From: Adhaeribacter pallidiroseus
GTDB lineage: Bacteria; Bacteroidota; Bacteroidia; Cytophagales; Hymenobacteraceae
Length of the DNA stretch: 64,000 bases
Direction: 5' to 3'
Assembly (NCBI RefSeq): GCF_003340495.1
Contig: NZ_QASA01000001.1
Location: 5,332,001-5,396,000 of the forward strand
Part shown: piece after piece, positions 43,494 to 52,403 of the stretch
Numbering within the stretch: position 1 is the stretch's first letter
How the letters are laid out: every line of letters starts with the position of its first letter
The notes under the pieces: generated by a model
The model's database searches: none
Seen by the model: only the letters and a program-made list of their open reading frames with translations
Told to the model about the DNA's origin: nothing
Translations under genes and position numbers: made by a program

Positions 43494-43755
43494 ATGGTCT
43501 CTTCTAAAGTAAAGCAAGAAGACGAGTTTATTTTAAAAATTACGTTAGAATCTTTGGTTTGGGCCACCTACTTAAACTTGTTTGTGCTCATAAGCGCCTT
43601 GTTGTTTATTTCTTCAGGCTTATTTATAGAAAATGTATTTGCTAACTTTTTAACGTTTCTACTCTTTTTTATTGCTCGTTTTCATGGGGTATGCTAGCAG
43701 TCGCAGCGAGGAATACCGGCATGAAGAACCGCGTAAAAGTAGAATGGGCAGATAA
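43494..43755 (+). pseudogene. Small membrane protein, frameshifted, gene 2 of decayed operon
   Basis: The first 67 codons (stop at 43697) include a helical pair, TLESLVWATYLNLFVLISALLF and FANFLTFLLFFIARFH. The frame then breaks at the GGGG at 43686-43689, and frame +1 continues as YASSRSEEYRHEEPRKS to a stop at 43755. That tail is what I expect after the second helix of such proteins (compare YxxxxSEEYxHEE). The tail overlaps the start of the XRE gene at 43721, as in a normal coupled pair. So one base gain (or two lost) is inferred. Confidence 0.6.
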
Positions 43756-43920
43756 AATATTATCCAGGAAGAACTCGCCGGCCACAAGGGAGGTAACCGG
43801 CAAACCATTCACGCCATTGAATTGGGTAAATACATTCCGTCTACGGAGCTGGCCTTCCAAATAGCGCAACTTTTCGGCAAACAAGTAGAGCCGCTATTTA
43901 CTCTCGAGATCACAGATTAA
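43721..43920 (+). pseudogene. XRE family helix-turn-helix regulator, frameshifted, gene 3 of decayed operon
   Basis: Begins MKNRVKVEWADKIL from ATG 43721. The frame is lost near 43763-43765 and resumes in another frame as QEELAGHKGGNRQTIHAIELGKYIPSTELAFQIAQLFGKQVE to TAA 43918-43920. This is an unmistakable short Cro/C1-type regulator (RQTIxAIExGKYxPS). Adding one C to the CC at 43764-43765 would restore LSQEEL. The neighbour upstream is also frameshifted, so decay of the whole operon is more likely than a single reading error. Confidence 0.75.
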
Positions 43921-44027
43921 GTTTAGTTTCACCGAAAAATTTAAAAATTTAAATTTTAATCGATACTCCAAGAGATTATCCGGTACGTAATCAGCTAAGT
44001 TTAACTTAATAAGAAGTTGTACAATCT

Positions 44028-47000
44028 TTACCGGACAATCTCTACCCACCCTTTCCAGTTACTGCCTTTCGTGTTCGTTAATTGGTAGTAATAAATACCT
44101 TCGGGTAAGTCTTTCCCATCCCAGGTATTTTGGTAATTCTTCTGATCGTATACTACCTGGCCCCAACGGTTAAATACTTTTAAATCGGTAGGCAGGCAGG
44201 TAATGCCGGGCACAAACGTATCGTTTTTGCCATCGCCGTTTGGGGTAAAAACATTCGGGATCAATTGCTTTTTGTCGGTGATTACGGAAATTATTTCCTG
44301 GGTAATCTGGCAGTTATCGCCAAAGTATACCGTAAGGCTTATTTTAAAAGTTCCTTCCTGGGTATAAATATGGTTGGGTACGGGTTCATTAGAGGTAGCG
44401 CCATCGCCAAAGTCCCACAGGTAACCAGTGCCCCCGGTGGTAGTATTCATAAATTTAGCCGTGAAAGGAGCGTAGCCTCTCAACTCGGTTGCCGAACCAC
44501 ACTCGGTAGGCTCGGCACTGGCTATTATAGTTGGTACCGGAGCTACCGTAATAGTTTTGGTAGTAGTACCGATGCATGCTCCTAAAGTTAAGGAATAAGT
44601 GAGTACATTGGTCCCAATTACCTGAGAACCCGGCGTAAACAAACCATTTGGGCTAACGCCGTTTCCTGACCACGTGCCGCCCGGAGGTACTTCATCCGTA
44701 ATCTGGAAAGGAGCCGTATCAGCGCAAACTACCTGATCAGGGCCTTGCACAAACCGGGCTGTAGGATCGATCGTGATTATTTTAACGGCTGTGGCAGAGC
44801 AATTATTAATAACCACGGTGTAGTTAAGCGTATAGGTGCCGCTCATATCGGCGGTAGGGGTAAATAAACCACTAGTACTTACTCCGGTTCCCGACCAGGT
44901 GCCGCCAGCCGGGGAAAAGTCGGTTAATTGAATAGGGGAGGAGCCCGCGCAAATCCGTTCATCAGGCCCTGCAACAACGGCTGGGGTTTGATGAACGACT
45001 ACTTGTTGTTGACTAATGGAAGGGCAATCGGGGCCATTAGCTGAAATATATGTAATGATGTGGGTTCCTACACCCGCTACGGCCGGATCAAATACATCGC
45101 CCGTTACGCCAGGGCCGGAAAAGACGCCACCTGCTACCGAACCAACTAAGGGAATAGCGCCGTTGGGCAAACAAATAACAGGAGGCAAACTTGTAAAAGT
45201 AATTGCCGGCCCGGCTTCTACCGTAATGGTTTTAGTGGCGATACTCTTGCAACTACCATTGGCTACCGTATAACTAAGGGTTTGTACGCCTATTAAATTA
45301 GGACTTGGCGTAAATTTACCATCCGCAGTTACGCCTGGGCCCGACCAGGTGCCGCCTTCCGGCGAAAAACCAGTCAGCTGAATAGGTGCTGCGGTGACAC
45401 ATACCGATTCATTATCGCCGGCGCGGGCCGTTACAATGTTAAAATCAAACTTAAAGGCGGCGTTGTTACAGTTATTAGAGGGGTTAACCGCTGACCAGGC
45501 ATTAGGCGTGGTAGGAAATAAGGAACTACGACCGCATCCTCCGCACACGGCCTGGTAAACAAATCCCCGTTTATCAAAGCGGCTGGTACCGCCGTCCACG
45601 TGCTCGCCACGCTCTCCGGTACCACCAATAAAGGTGGCGTACTCTAAAGCCGAGGCATCGCTGGATAACAGCATCAGGTAAAAATCTTGTCCATCGGTAG
45701 TGGCTTGCTGCGCGTTAGCAGTAACCGGCAAACCCTGGGTAGTGCCGTTATTATAAGGTCTATTGGCATTAACGTCGCCGCCCCAGCCGCACACGTAAAG
45801 GCGGTTACAATCATCCACTAAAAAAGCCGTCGGCGATATATTGGTTACTACTGGGTTATCATTACTTCCAAATACCGTCGATAAAATACTGGCAGATAAA
45901 TTATTGTTTAATTTTTGAATAAACTGGCGGCCATTGGCAACCGTATACACTCCCCGCGTAATTGGATAATTACCTCGGGTTTGTCCCAACAGGTATACAT
46001 TACCCGTACCATCCAATTGCACGAAATACGCTTGGTCGAAACTGCTGGTGCCCAGGTACGAAACCCGTTGTAGCTGTTGCCCGTCGTTACTGATTTTAGC
46101 TACGAAACCATCCGCTGCACCGCCTAGGTATTCAGGCCGGTACGCGCCGGTAACACCGGGTAAGGTAGTACTACTGGTACCGCCGCAAATAAAAATAGAA
46201 TTGGTAGCTGCTTCTAATTGAATAGAATAAGCGGCATCGGTGCCGGAACCTCCTAAATACGAACTCCACGCTATAGTACTGAGGTTAGCATCTAATTTAA
46301 AAATAACGGCATCGGTTGCACCTCCACCGCTTTGATTTTGAAAACCATTTTTAACCGGAAAATCCGCAGAAGCGGTTGAAGAAACCACGTAAACATTATC
46401 GGCATCGTCGGTGATAATATCACTCCGGAACTGGTCGCCGTAGTTGTGCGTGAGGGGTGATTCCAGGTCCAGCAAACCCTCGTTCCGAGAACCTCCCATG
46501 AAAGTAGAAGCTAACAACGCGGAACCATCGGCGCTAAGGCGACTGATAATTAAATCGGAGCCTAGCCCATAACCAACGCCCGGCAAGGGGTGCGTGGATG
46601 ATCTATTGCCATCCGCATTAATACTAAGGTCGCCGATAAAAGTGGAATTTACCGCGCCAGCCGTTACGGGATAATCTTCGGAACTGGTGGTACCCAAAAT
46701 CATGAGCTCATTCTTGCTATTGACCACTAAGCTACTGGGCAGATCGGTGCGGCTACCGCCTAAATACGTGGCGTATATTAGCGAAGCCGGGCCACTCGCT
46801 GTAGGGTTATATTTTAAAATAGCAATGTCCCAGCCACCGTTAACTTGCGGGCTAGTTTCGGCATTGCCATTCCACTCGATATCGTAGGCGCCTGCCGTAG
46901 CCGGGAACCCAACCGCCGTGGTAGCGCCTCCGGAATAGATATTGCCATCGTTATCGTAAGTAGCCGTAAACCCCCAGTTATCGGCAATAGAACCACTAAA

Positions 47001-47819
47001 CGACGAAAAAACCAGTTCCGGATCAATAAGCAAAGGCACATTAGCGGCATAACCCGCCGGGAAATCAAACGAAAGTACTTTTCCATCTAATTTAAACCGG
47101 CAAGGCACTTCGCGCAATTGGCCATTAATGGTTTGGTAAGCCACCGGCTTGCGTTCGATCACGGTATTAACCGACGTGGTAATTTTTAAATCGCCGTTGC
47201 TTTGCAAGGCTATCGCCGCCCCATCGTACTGTAGTTTAATTTGTTTAGGGTCGGTGTTTGGCTTTAGCAGAAATTCGTATTTTAAATGAGCTTCCTTTTG
47301 ATAAAGCCGCATGGCTACGTTGGCGTATAAATTTTGGTAGTTTACTTCTCCGTAACTTTTTACGCCGGATGCCCATTTTTTAGGATCGTTGCCCAGATAA
47401 TAATTCCGTAGGCCCGGCCGCAAATCGCTGCCATTTACTTTAACCGTATTTTTAGCCGCATTCAGAAACGTTACTTGATACGAATGGCCCTTGATTTTAA
47501 AAGGAAGCGAGGCATTGCGTACAGGTACCGTCTGGTCGCTATGATGATTAGGTATTTTAGAGCCATCGAGAAAATTATAAACAAAACTAGCATCCTGCAG
47601 AAAAAGCCGGCCATCGGGTAGGTCGGCGGCGAAACGGACGGAAGCCGGCCATTGGTTTTTATTTTGAATAAATTGGAGACTCTTATCTGCTGCTGGCTGG
47701 CTACTTATCCGGGCCGGCATAGAAGACGGTTTGGCTGTTTGGGCCTGAGCAACCGAAATAATAGAAAGACAACCAATAAGCAGTTTGCTGAAAAGAGGTA
47801 AAAATTGCTTCATACTCAT
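44028..47819 (-). CDS. Large T9SS-exported surface protein (DUF7948, SBBP repeats, gliding motility-type C-terminus)
   Basis: 1263 residues. The Sec signal ends at SVAQAQ. Residues about 45-270 match the N-terminal DUF7948-type domain (FIQNKNQWPASVRFAADLPDG). Next come SBBP-type beta-propeller repeats (ATYLGGSRTD; FMGGSRNEGLLDL; SSYLGGSGTDAAYSI). About five repeats with the words GGTWSGxGV and Gxx-T-LTYSL follow, then a PKD domain (FMNTTTGGTGYLWDFGDGATSN). The end is a T9SS type B domain with VFTPNGDGKNDTFVPG and FNRWGQVVYD. It is an adhesin or surface-layer-type protein of unknown ligand. Confidence 0.9.
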   Translation of the reverse strand: MSMKQFLPLFSKLLIGCLSIISVAQAQTAKPSSMPARISSQPAADKSLQFIQNKNQWPASVRFAADLPDGRLFLQDASFVYNFLDGSKIPNHHSDQTVPVRNASLPFKIKGHSYQVTFLNAAKNTVKVNGSDLRPGLRNYYLGNDPKKWASGVKSYGEVNYQNLYANVAMRLYQKEAHLKYEFLLKPNTDPKQIKLQYDGAAIALQSNGDLKITTSVNTVIERKPVAYQTINGQLREVPCRFKLDGKVLSFDFPAGYAANVPLLIDPELVFSSFSGSIADNWGFTATYDNDGNIYSGGATTAVGFPATAGAYDIEWNGNAETSPQVNGGWDIAILKYNPTASGPASLIYATYLGGSRTDLPSSLVVNSKNELMILGTTSSEDYPVTAGAVNSTFIGDLSINADGNRSSTHPLPGVGYGLGSDLIISRLSADGSALLASTFMGGSRNEGLLDLESPLTHNYGDQFRSDIITDDADNVYVVSSTASADFPVKNGFQNQSGGGATDAVIFKLDANLSTIAWSSYLGGSGTDAAYSIQLEAATNSIFICGGTSSTTLPGVTGAYRPEYLGGAADGFVAKISNDGQQLQRVSYLGTSSFDQAYFVQLDGTGNVYLLGQTRGNYPITRGVYTVANGRQFIQKLNNNLSASILSTVFGSNDNPVVTNISPTAFLVDDCNRLYVCGWGGDVNANRPYNNGTTQGLPVTANAQQATTDGQDFYLMLLSSDASALEYATFIGGTGERGEHVDGGTSRFDKRGFVYQAVCGGCGRSSLFPTTPNAWSAVNPSNNCNNAAFKFDFNIVTARAGDNESVCVTAAPIQLTGFSPEGGTWSGPGVTADGKFTPSPNLIGVQTLSYTVANGSCKSIATKTITVEAGPAITFTSLPPVICLPNGAIPLVGSVAGGVFSGPGVTGDVFDPAVAGVGTHIITYISANGPDCPSISQQQVVVHQTPAVVAGPDERICAGSSPIQLTDFSPAGGTWSGTGVSTSGLFTPTADMSGTYTLNYTVVINNCSATAVKIITIDPTARFVQGPDQVVCADTAPFQITDEVPPGGTWSGNGVSPNGLFTPGSQVIGTNVLTYSLTLGACIGTTTKTITVAPVPTIIASAEPTECGSATELRGYAPFTAKFMNTTTGGTGYLWDFGDGATSNEPVPNHIYTQEGTFKISLTVYFGDNCQITQEIISVITDKKQLIPNVFTPNGDGKNDTFVPGITCLPTDLKVFNRWGQVVYDQKNYQNTWDGKDLPEGIYYYQLTNTKGSNWKGWVEIVR

Positions 47820-48282
47820 AAACTTCTGGACTATAAATATATTAAGAAGTTTTGAATCCCTACTCCTTAGTTGAATTTTCTAAAGTCATTACAAATTATA
47901 GTTGCTAGAGTACTATTATAAGGGCTGTAAGCCAATCAGTTTTGTATGCCACAGGCTATGTAAATAGTATTTTTTCTATGCTTGGCTCAAGAGCGAAAAT
48001 AAGGAACCAGAAAATTTAATGTTTCAATTAAACCTTCAGGCAACGTTTCGCTCATGTACCGCATTCCTACTTTTGAACGCAAACTTAACAAAGAAAACTA
48101 CTTGGATATCGGGCAGCTAATAGAACAATGCCGGCAAGGGAATGCTAAAGCCCAGGAATGGGTGTATTAGACCTAGGCTGCTATTAAGGTGGTGCCGGAG
48201 CTGCATATCACCGATAATTTTGGCAGTGTATTTTCGGGTATCAGCGTTATTTTTAAAAAATAGAGCACCAGCCGGTTTATTG
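47820..48282. other. Intergenic region with gene remnants
   Basis: Holds the sigma-factor fragment at 48054-48170, and after it a stretch readable as short out-of-frame peptide pieces (to about 48262) without known family. The first 200 bases are AT-rich with no feature apart from the promoter region of the large T9SS gene on the minus strand. Confidence 0.5.
48054..48170 (+). pseudogene. N-terminal remnant of an ECF sigma factor, tentative
   Basis: A 38-codon ORF ending ...YLDIGQLIEQCRQGNAKAQEWVY. The LIEQCRQGNxxAQEWxY stretch is very like the first helix of Bacteroidota ECF sigma-70 factors, but a TAG stop follows at 48168 and no sigma region 2.3-2.4 or region 4 is found downstream. It looks like the left end of a gene removed by deletion. 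The match is short. Confidence 0.5.
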
Positions 48283-48678
48283 TTAACTTTTCTTGGGTTT
48301 AAGTACTTTAATTTTTACCGGCGCTACCCCTGCTTGTACTATTCCTAACCGGCTGGCCGCAGCCCGCGATAAATCCAACATCCGGCCGCGGGTGTGCGGA
48401 CCTCGGTCCGTAATCCGTACTTTTACCGACCGGTGATTTTTGGGGTTCGTAACCCGTACCCGAGTACCCAGCGGAATTTTTTTGTGCGCGGCCGTTAACT
48501 TGCCTTTGCGGTAAGGCTGGCCGTTCGCCATTTTTTTACCCTGAAATTTATCGGCGTAATAAGAGGCATTGCCTTGCTCGGTGTAGCCTTTCCAGGAAGT
48601 AGTGTTGCGGGCACAACTGCTCAGCAGACAGGTAACCAGTAGCGCAAACAACCGGCCTTGTAATTTTGAAAAAAGCAT
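48283..48678 (-). CDS. rlpA: Septal ring lytic transglycosylase RlpA family protein
   Basis: 131-residue lipoprotein when started at ATG 48678 (leader RLFALLVTCLLSSC). The double-psi beta-barrel core GNASYYADKFQGKKMANGQPYRKGKLTAAHKKIPLGTRVRVTN is followed by VKVRITDRGPHTRGRMLDLSRAAASRLG, with the catalytic Asp in ITDRGP. RlpA cleaves peptidoglycan glycan strands lacking stem peptides. No SPOR domain is present; the protein is barrel only. An open frame to 48759 overlaps the deaminase gene and is less likely coding. Confidence 0.9.
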   Translation of the reverse strand: MLFSKLQGRLFALLVTCLLSSCARNTTSWKGYTEQGNASYYADKFQGKKMANGQPYRKGKLTAAHKKIPLGTRVRVTNPKNHRSVKVRITDRGPHTRGRMLDLSRAAASRLGIVQAGVAPVKIKVLKPKKS

Positions 48679-48686
48679 ACGGGTAT

Positions 48687-49121
48687 TTAGAGTTCCATAA
48701 TATCTTCGAACCAGATGTCGGGCTTTGCCTGAATAAATTGCTGCATCATCTCCACGCATTCGGGTAAATTTAAATCAATTACTTCCACGCCGTGCGCTTC
48801 CATAAAAGTGCGGGCCCCACTAAACGTTTGCGATTCGCCTACGATTACTTTAGGTATTTTAAATTGCACAATGGTGCCGGCGCACATGTAACAAGGCATT
48901 AAAGTAGAGTAAATAACGGTGTTGCGGTAGCTGCCTATGCGACCAGCATTATTCAGGCAATCCATTTCGCCGTGCAGAATAGGGTTATTTTCCTGTACCC
49001 GTTTGTTATGGCCGCGGGCAATTAACTGGCTATCTTTAACTAGTACCGAGCCAATCGGAATACCGCCTTCTGCTAAGCCTTGCTGGGCCTCGGCTATCGC
49101 CATTCGCATAAATTCATCCAT
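48687..49121 (-). CDS. Nucleoside deaminase, close to yeast-type cytosine deaminase
   Basis: 144-residue zinc deaminase. The zinc site is H50 and E52 in ILHGEMD and C77/C80 in PCYMCAGTI. The ending QFIQAKPDIWFEDIMEL matches the C-terminus of yeast cytosine deaminase (QFIDERPQDWFEDI, from memory), as does GGIPIGSVLV near the start. This makes deamination of cytosine to uracil, for pyrimidine salvage, a better guess than tRNA (TadA) or guanine deamination. It is cytosolic, just upstream of rlpA with 8 bases between them. Confidence 0.85.
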   Translation of the reverse strand: MDEFMRMAIAEAQQGLAEGGIPIGSVLVKDSQLIARGHNKRVQENNPILHGEMDCLNNAGRIGSYRNTVIYSTLMPCYMCAGTIVQFKIPKVIVGESQTFSGARTFMEAHGVEVIDLNLPECVEMMQQFIQAKPDIWFEDIMEL

Positions 49122-49311
49122 GTTGTTTACTTAAAAAAATTAACTTAAAAACACGAGCCGCTCTTAAACAAGTTAAACAATGGTCTCATCCTGCATAAAA
49201 TTTAAAAAAATAGATGCCGGTAAAATAATGCGATGCCTTGCAGCAAAAGCATTTTCTTCGGATTAACCCCCTCAAGTAATACTTTCAACTATTACGCTGA
49301 TTTACTTACTG

Positions 49312-50073
49312 CTACCGATCAGGAGATGGTTGCTGGGCTAAATCATAATTGTACAACTCAATGGCTTCGTTTAAATGATCTTTCTGAAATAAGTTCATGA
49401 TCCACGGAATGGCGGCTAAGCCCAAACCTACGTACAAAGTAGGATCGGCTCGCCGGGCGGCGTTCGGTGCCGGAGTTTTTAAGGAGTTCACTAACCCGTA
49501 TACAAAAACGCCGGAGCCCAGTATGGTTAAACCTGTTTCCAGGCGTTTACCTCGCCGGTATTTCTCGAGCACTTCCAAACTGCCGGCATTTTCCGAGAGG
49601 GCACTTCTTAAATTCTGATAGTTTAAATCGGCGAGTGGGCCGCCGTCTTTCGAAAAATAATACACCCGCCGGGTAGAAGGCATGCCGTAGCCATACCCCC
49701 CGTACCCATACGGGCCGTACATGCCCGGATAATAATTATCGTACGACGTTCTAGAAGAATAAAATTTAGAAATTTTGCCTACCGAAACGCGTTTCGCGAA
49801 GTCGGAACGTTTGCTGTTGGTAATGCGGGTATAAAAACCTTCCTGATCCTGAAAATACTGTACAGCTGCCATGTCGTACTGCGCCGAATCGTTTACCAGA
49901 ATAAAGCTTTTCTTGAAAATAGGCGACTTCATTTGCAGCTTGCGGGCATATACCCGTTGGCCGTTGTTTAAGCCAATAAACATACCTGGTTCCTGTAAGT
50001 TGGTTGGCGCTACTTGTCCGCAGACATTCCGGACAAGTAAACTTAAAAAGAGAAAAATTAAATTCTTTTTCAT
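49312..50073 (-). CDS. Hypothetical exported protein
   Basis: 253 residues from ATG 50073, which opens a clean signal peptide (KKNLIFLFLSLLVRNVCGQ). An ATG-less extension to 50115 is less likely. The centre has a Tyr/Gly-rich low-complexity stretch (YYPGMYGPYGYGGYGYGMPS). A hydrophobic helix follows (TGLTILGSGVFVYGLVNSL), and a second one, LYVGLGLAAIPWIMNLF. So it is probably a membrane-associated envelope protein. Family not recognised; similar proteins are found in Cytophagales. Confidence 0.6.
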   Translation of the reverse strand: MKKNLIFLFLSLLVRNVCGQVAPTNLQEPGMFIGLNNGQRVYARKLQMKSPIFKKSFILVNDSAQYDMAAVQYFQDQEGFYTRITNSKRSDFAKRVSVGKISKFYSSRTSYDNYYPGMYGPYGYGGYGYGMPSTRRVYYFSKDGGPLADLNYQNLRSALSENAGSLEVLEKYRRGKRLETGLTILGSGVFVYGLVNSLKTPAPNAARRADPTLYVGLGLAAIPWIMNLFQKDHLNEAIELYNYDLAQQPSPDR

Positions 50074-50258
50074 GCTAATTAAACGAACCCACTGCAGGCA
50101 AGCGTATTTGAGCAAGATAAGCCTTTTAAATTTTTTTCTGGTTACCAGGTTAATCTTTTTGATTAAAGCGGTGCTTTTGGTTATAAAAAGTTGCCAAATT
50201 TTATTTAAATTAAATATTGGTAAAATTTATAATTTCTGATAACGGTAAAGGATACAAA

Positions 50259-50293
50259 ACAAAAAAGGATACCGTTTAAGTATCCTTTTTTGT
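50259..50293 (-). terminator. Terminator after the small heat-shock-like gene
   Basis: Perfect 14-bp arms 50259-50272 and 50280-50293 with a seven-base loop and T runs in both directions. It lies 20 bases past the stop of the minus-strand gene at 50314. Confidence 0.8.
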
Positions 50294-50313
50294 ATGGCTG
50301 CGGTTATAACCCA

Positions 50314-50703
50314 TTAGTCTTTAATAGTAATATCTATATTACGGGTTTTGTAAACCGATGTGTGATAAGGCAAGCGTACCTGTAGTTCCTGAACTTCGTA
50401 AACCGCATCGATGCGCGATAAATCTACCTGCGGGGGCAGCGTAAACTGCTGGCTAAACAGCGGAATTAACGAATTAGAATCTTCTTCAAACCGGTGAGCC
50501 GCAATTATCGTTAATTGATTTTGGTCTAACGCAATGTGGTAAGCTTCCGGACTCACCGCAGGAATAGAAACCCGAATAATAGCTCCTTTTTCCTGTTTAT
50601 CTATTTTTACTTGCGGCAAGCTAATACCACCACCTAAAGTATTTAAAACATCAATCTGGTGGGCAATTTGTTGCAAGAACTCTTTATTTTTAATTAGCTT
50701 CAT
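50314..50703 (-). CDS. Hsp20/alpha-crystallin-like protein
   Basis: 129 residues from ATG 50703, which has a purine-rich AGGAGATAGAG just ahead. A start at 50742 is also open. The ACD-like pattern is present: VSIPAVSPEAYHIALDQNQLTIIAA (compare vxxPGxxKedixIxvxxxxLtI) and FSQQFTLPPQVDLSRIDAVYEVQELQVRLPY. The final hydrophobic LxVxxPx motif is close to the crystallin I-x-I/V region. It is more diverged than the Hsp20 at 57082, so it may be specialised rather than a general chaperone. Confidence 0.75.
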   Translation of the reverse strand: MKLIKNKEFLQQIAHQIDVLNTLGGGISLPQVKIDKQEKGAIIRVSIPAVSPEAYHIALDQNQLTIIAAHRFEEDSNSLIPLFSQQFTLPPQVDLSRIDAVYEVQELQVRLPYHTSVYKTRNIDITIKD

Positions 50704-50742
50704 CTCTATCTCCTGGGTAATGTTATGCTTAGTATTATGCAA

Positions 50743-51126
50743 ATGTTATACCATGTAGGTCAGGAGGTTTAATTGCTGCTGTGAAGGCGTATTTTAAGTC
50801 AGTATGGCCCTTTTTCTTAAAAAGAACGACATATTGACGGAAATCAAGATTACCTTTAGGTAAAACCGGTAATAATTTCCGGAATGCGATAAATAAGAAA
50901 TGTTTTATTATCAGGCGCGCGTTCAGAAGCTGCTTCACAAGGATAATTTTTAAAATCTCGGCCTAAAGCCAAAGTAGCTGTATATTCGTAGATAGAGTAA
51001 TATAGCTTGTAGAAAGATAAATCAGCAGAATAATGAACAGCTTTAAACCAAGAGCTACCTGTTATTTGTTATACCAGCGAGGATTTACTTTAACTGAATT
51101 AAATCTTTTTAAACTTATTTGATAAC
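50743..51126. other. Intergenic region
   Basis: About 380 bases between divergent genes. No hairpin, ORF with family features, or strong promoter was identified. It must hold the start sites for the Hsp20-like gene (minus) and msrA (plus). Confidence 0.4.
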
Positions 51127-51813
51127 ATGAACCGAATCTTTGTTAATTTATTAGCCGTTTTGTTTTTAGGGCTGCATTCCTGTACCGAAGCCAAAACAAA
51201 ACCGATAACTACAGCGCCTTTGCCGCCGCTCCCGGCCGCCGAAATAAAAGCAAAAGGCTTGGAGCTGGCTACTTTTGCCGGGGGCTGTTTTTGGTGTACC
51301 GAAGCCGTATTTGAGCGTTTAAGAGGAGTTGATCGGGTAATTTCCGGTTATACGGGTGGGGCAGAAAAGAACCCAACCTACGAACAAGTGGGAGCCGGTG
51401 AAACGGGCCACGCCGAAGCGGTACAAATTTATTTCGATCCGAAGCAGGTTACCTATCCGGAGTTGCTCGAAGTGTTTTTTGCTACCCATGATCCTACTAC
51501 GCTTAACCGCCAGGGTCCGGATGTGGGCAAGCAGTACCGTTCTGCCATTTTTTATCATAGCGAGGAGCAAAAGCAACAAGCATTGGCTTACGTAAAAGAG
51601 CTGGAAACAAAAAAAGCTTTCCGGCGGCCTATTGTAACCCAACTGCAACCTTATAAAATGTTTTACACCGCTGAAGGGTATCACCAGGATTACTACGAAC
51701 ATAACCCCAATAACCCTTATGTTCAGTCAGTGACGGCACCTAAAGTCCACAAATTTGAAAAACAGTTTCGGGCTAAACTAAAAACGACTGCTTTGAAGGC
51801 GAGCGTTAATTAA
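51127..51813 (+). CDS. msrA: Peptide methionine sulfoxide reductase MsrA, lipoprotein form
   Basis: Reduces the S-epimer of methionine sulfoxide in proteins. The catalytic Cys is in GGCFWCTEAVF (residues 52-61), and VISGYTGG, HDPTTLNRQGPDVGKQYRSAIFY and AEGYHQDYYEHNPNNPY are complete family motifs. Unlike the cytosolic enzyme this one has a leader with lipobox-like LFLGLHSC, so it probably repairs periplasmic or outer-membrane proteins. The 228-residue length is accordingly greater than the usual 180. A terminator follows at 51832. Confidence 0.95.
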   Translation: MNRIFVNLLAVLFLGLHSCTEAKTKPITTAPLPPLPAAEIKAKGLELATFAGGCFWCTEAVFERLRGVDRVISGYTGGAEKNPTYEQVGAGETGHAEAVQIYFDPKQVTYPELLEVFFATHDPTTLNRQGPDVGKQYRSAIFYHSEEQKQQALAYVKELETKKAFRRPIVTQLQPYKMFYTAEGYHQDYYEHNPNNPYVQSVTAPKVHKFEKQFRAKLKTTALKASVN

Positions 51814-51831
51814 TTTTTTTTGCATTTCTTT

Positions 51832-51861
51832 AAACGGCTACCCAATAAGGTAGCCGTTTTT
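51832..51861 (+). terminator. Intrinsic terminator after msrA
   Basis: Arms 51832-51842 and 51849-51859 form a perfect 11-bp stem with a six-base loop, ending in a T run. It is 18 bases past the msrA stop. Confidence 0.85.
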
Positions 51862-51902
51862 ATTTACTATAAAACAGAATAAAAATAAATTTACATAGTA
51901 CC

Positions 51903-51932
51903 TTGCAATGCATAATACTATATGTATATTTG
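51903..51932 (+). promoter_or_regulatory. Bacteroidota-type promoter TTG-N19-TAnnTTTG
   Basis: TTG at 51903-51905 and TATATTTG at 51925-51932 are separated by exactly 19 bases, the standard -33/-7 arrangement for the Bacteroidota primary sigma factor. It lies about 50 bases upstream of the small secreted protein gene at 51981. Confidence 0.7.
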
Positions 51933-51980
51933 TGCCGGTAGTTGTAATTCTTACTGCTTCCCAGATAGATGTATTAATAA

Positions 51981-52340
51981 ATGAACGGTACAATGAAACA
52001 AGCCACAACACCCTTTTTCTCTACTGGTAGTAAGAGATGGGGCATCTTCTTTTTACTTTTAGTTTTACATATTTCGGGTCCGGCAGCAAGCCAGGCCCAA
52101 AGTATTTCGGTGCAGGTGAATAGTTATCTAAAAACGCAGGTAAAAGAAACCACTGCTCGAGGTGTATTACTGGTAGCCGAAAACATGACGGATTGGCTTA
52201 GTCAAACCAACGCGGCACCGGTTAGCATAAGAAAAACCAATACGCGCAACAGTGGAAATACGTCGAGTCAGCAGGGAGGAAATACGACAATTGCTAAATT
52301 AAAATGCCCAGCCGTATCTAAAACGGTGAAACGGCCTTAA
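51981..52340 (+). CDS. Small secreted hypothetical protein
   Basis: 119 residues. After a short polar N-terminus comes a hydrophobic signal (IFFLLLVLHISGPAASQAQ). The mature part (about 80 residues) is Asn/Thr/Gln-rich and basic (TNTRNSGNTSSQQGGNTT), with SVQVNSYLKTQVKETTARG before it. No conserved domain is recognised. A well-formed Bacteroidota promoter lies just upstream at 51903, which supports it as a real gene. Confidence 0.6.
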   Translation: MNGTMKQATTPFFSTGSKRWGIFFLLLVLHISGPAASQAQSISVQVNSYLKTQVKETTARGVLLVAENMTDWLSQTNAAPVSIRKTNTRNSGNTSSQQGGNTTIAKLKCPAVSKTVKRP

Positions 52341-52403
52341 GTAAATTTTTTAAATTTTACTTTGGCTTGTTGCGGTAAATAGTCTTTTAAGAAATAAAGG
52401 GTA

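Noticed and set aside
50735-50938. 67-codon ORF upstream of the Hsp20-like gene
   Set aside because: No recognisable features and it would overlap the likely promoter region.
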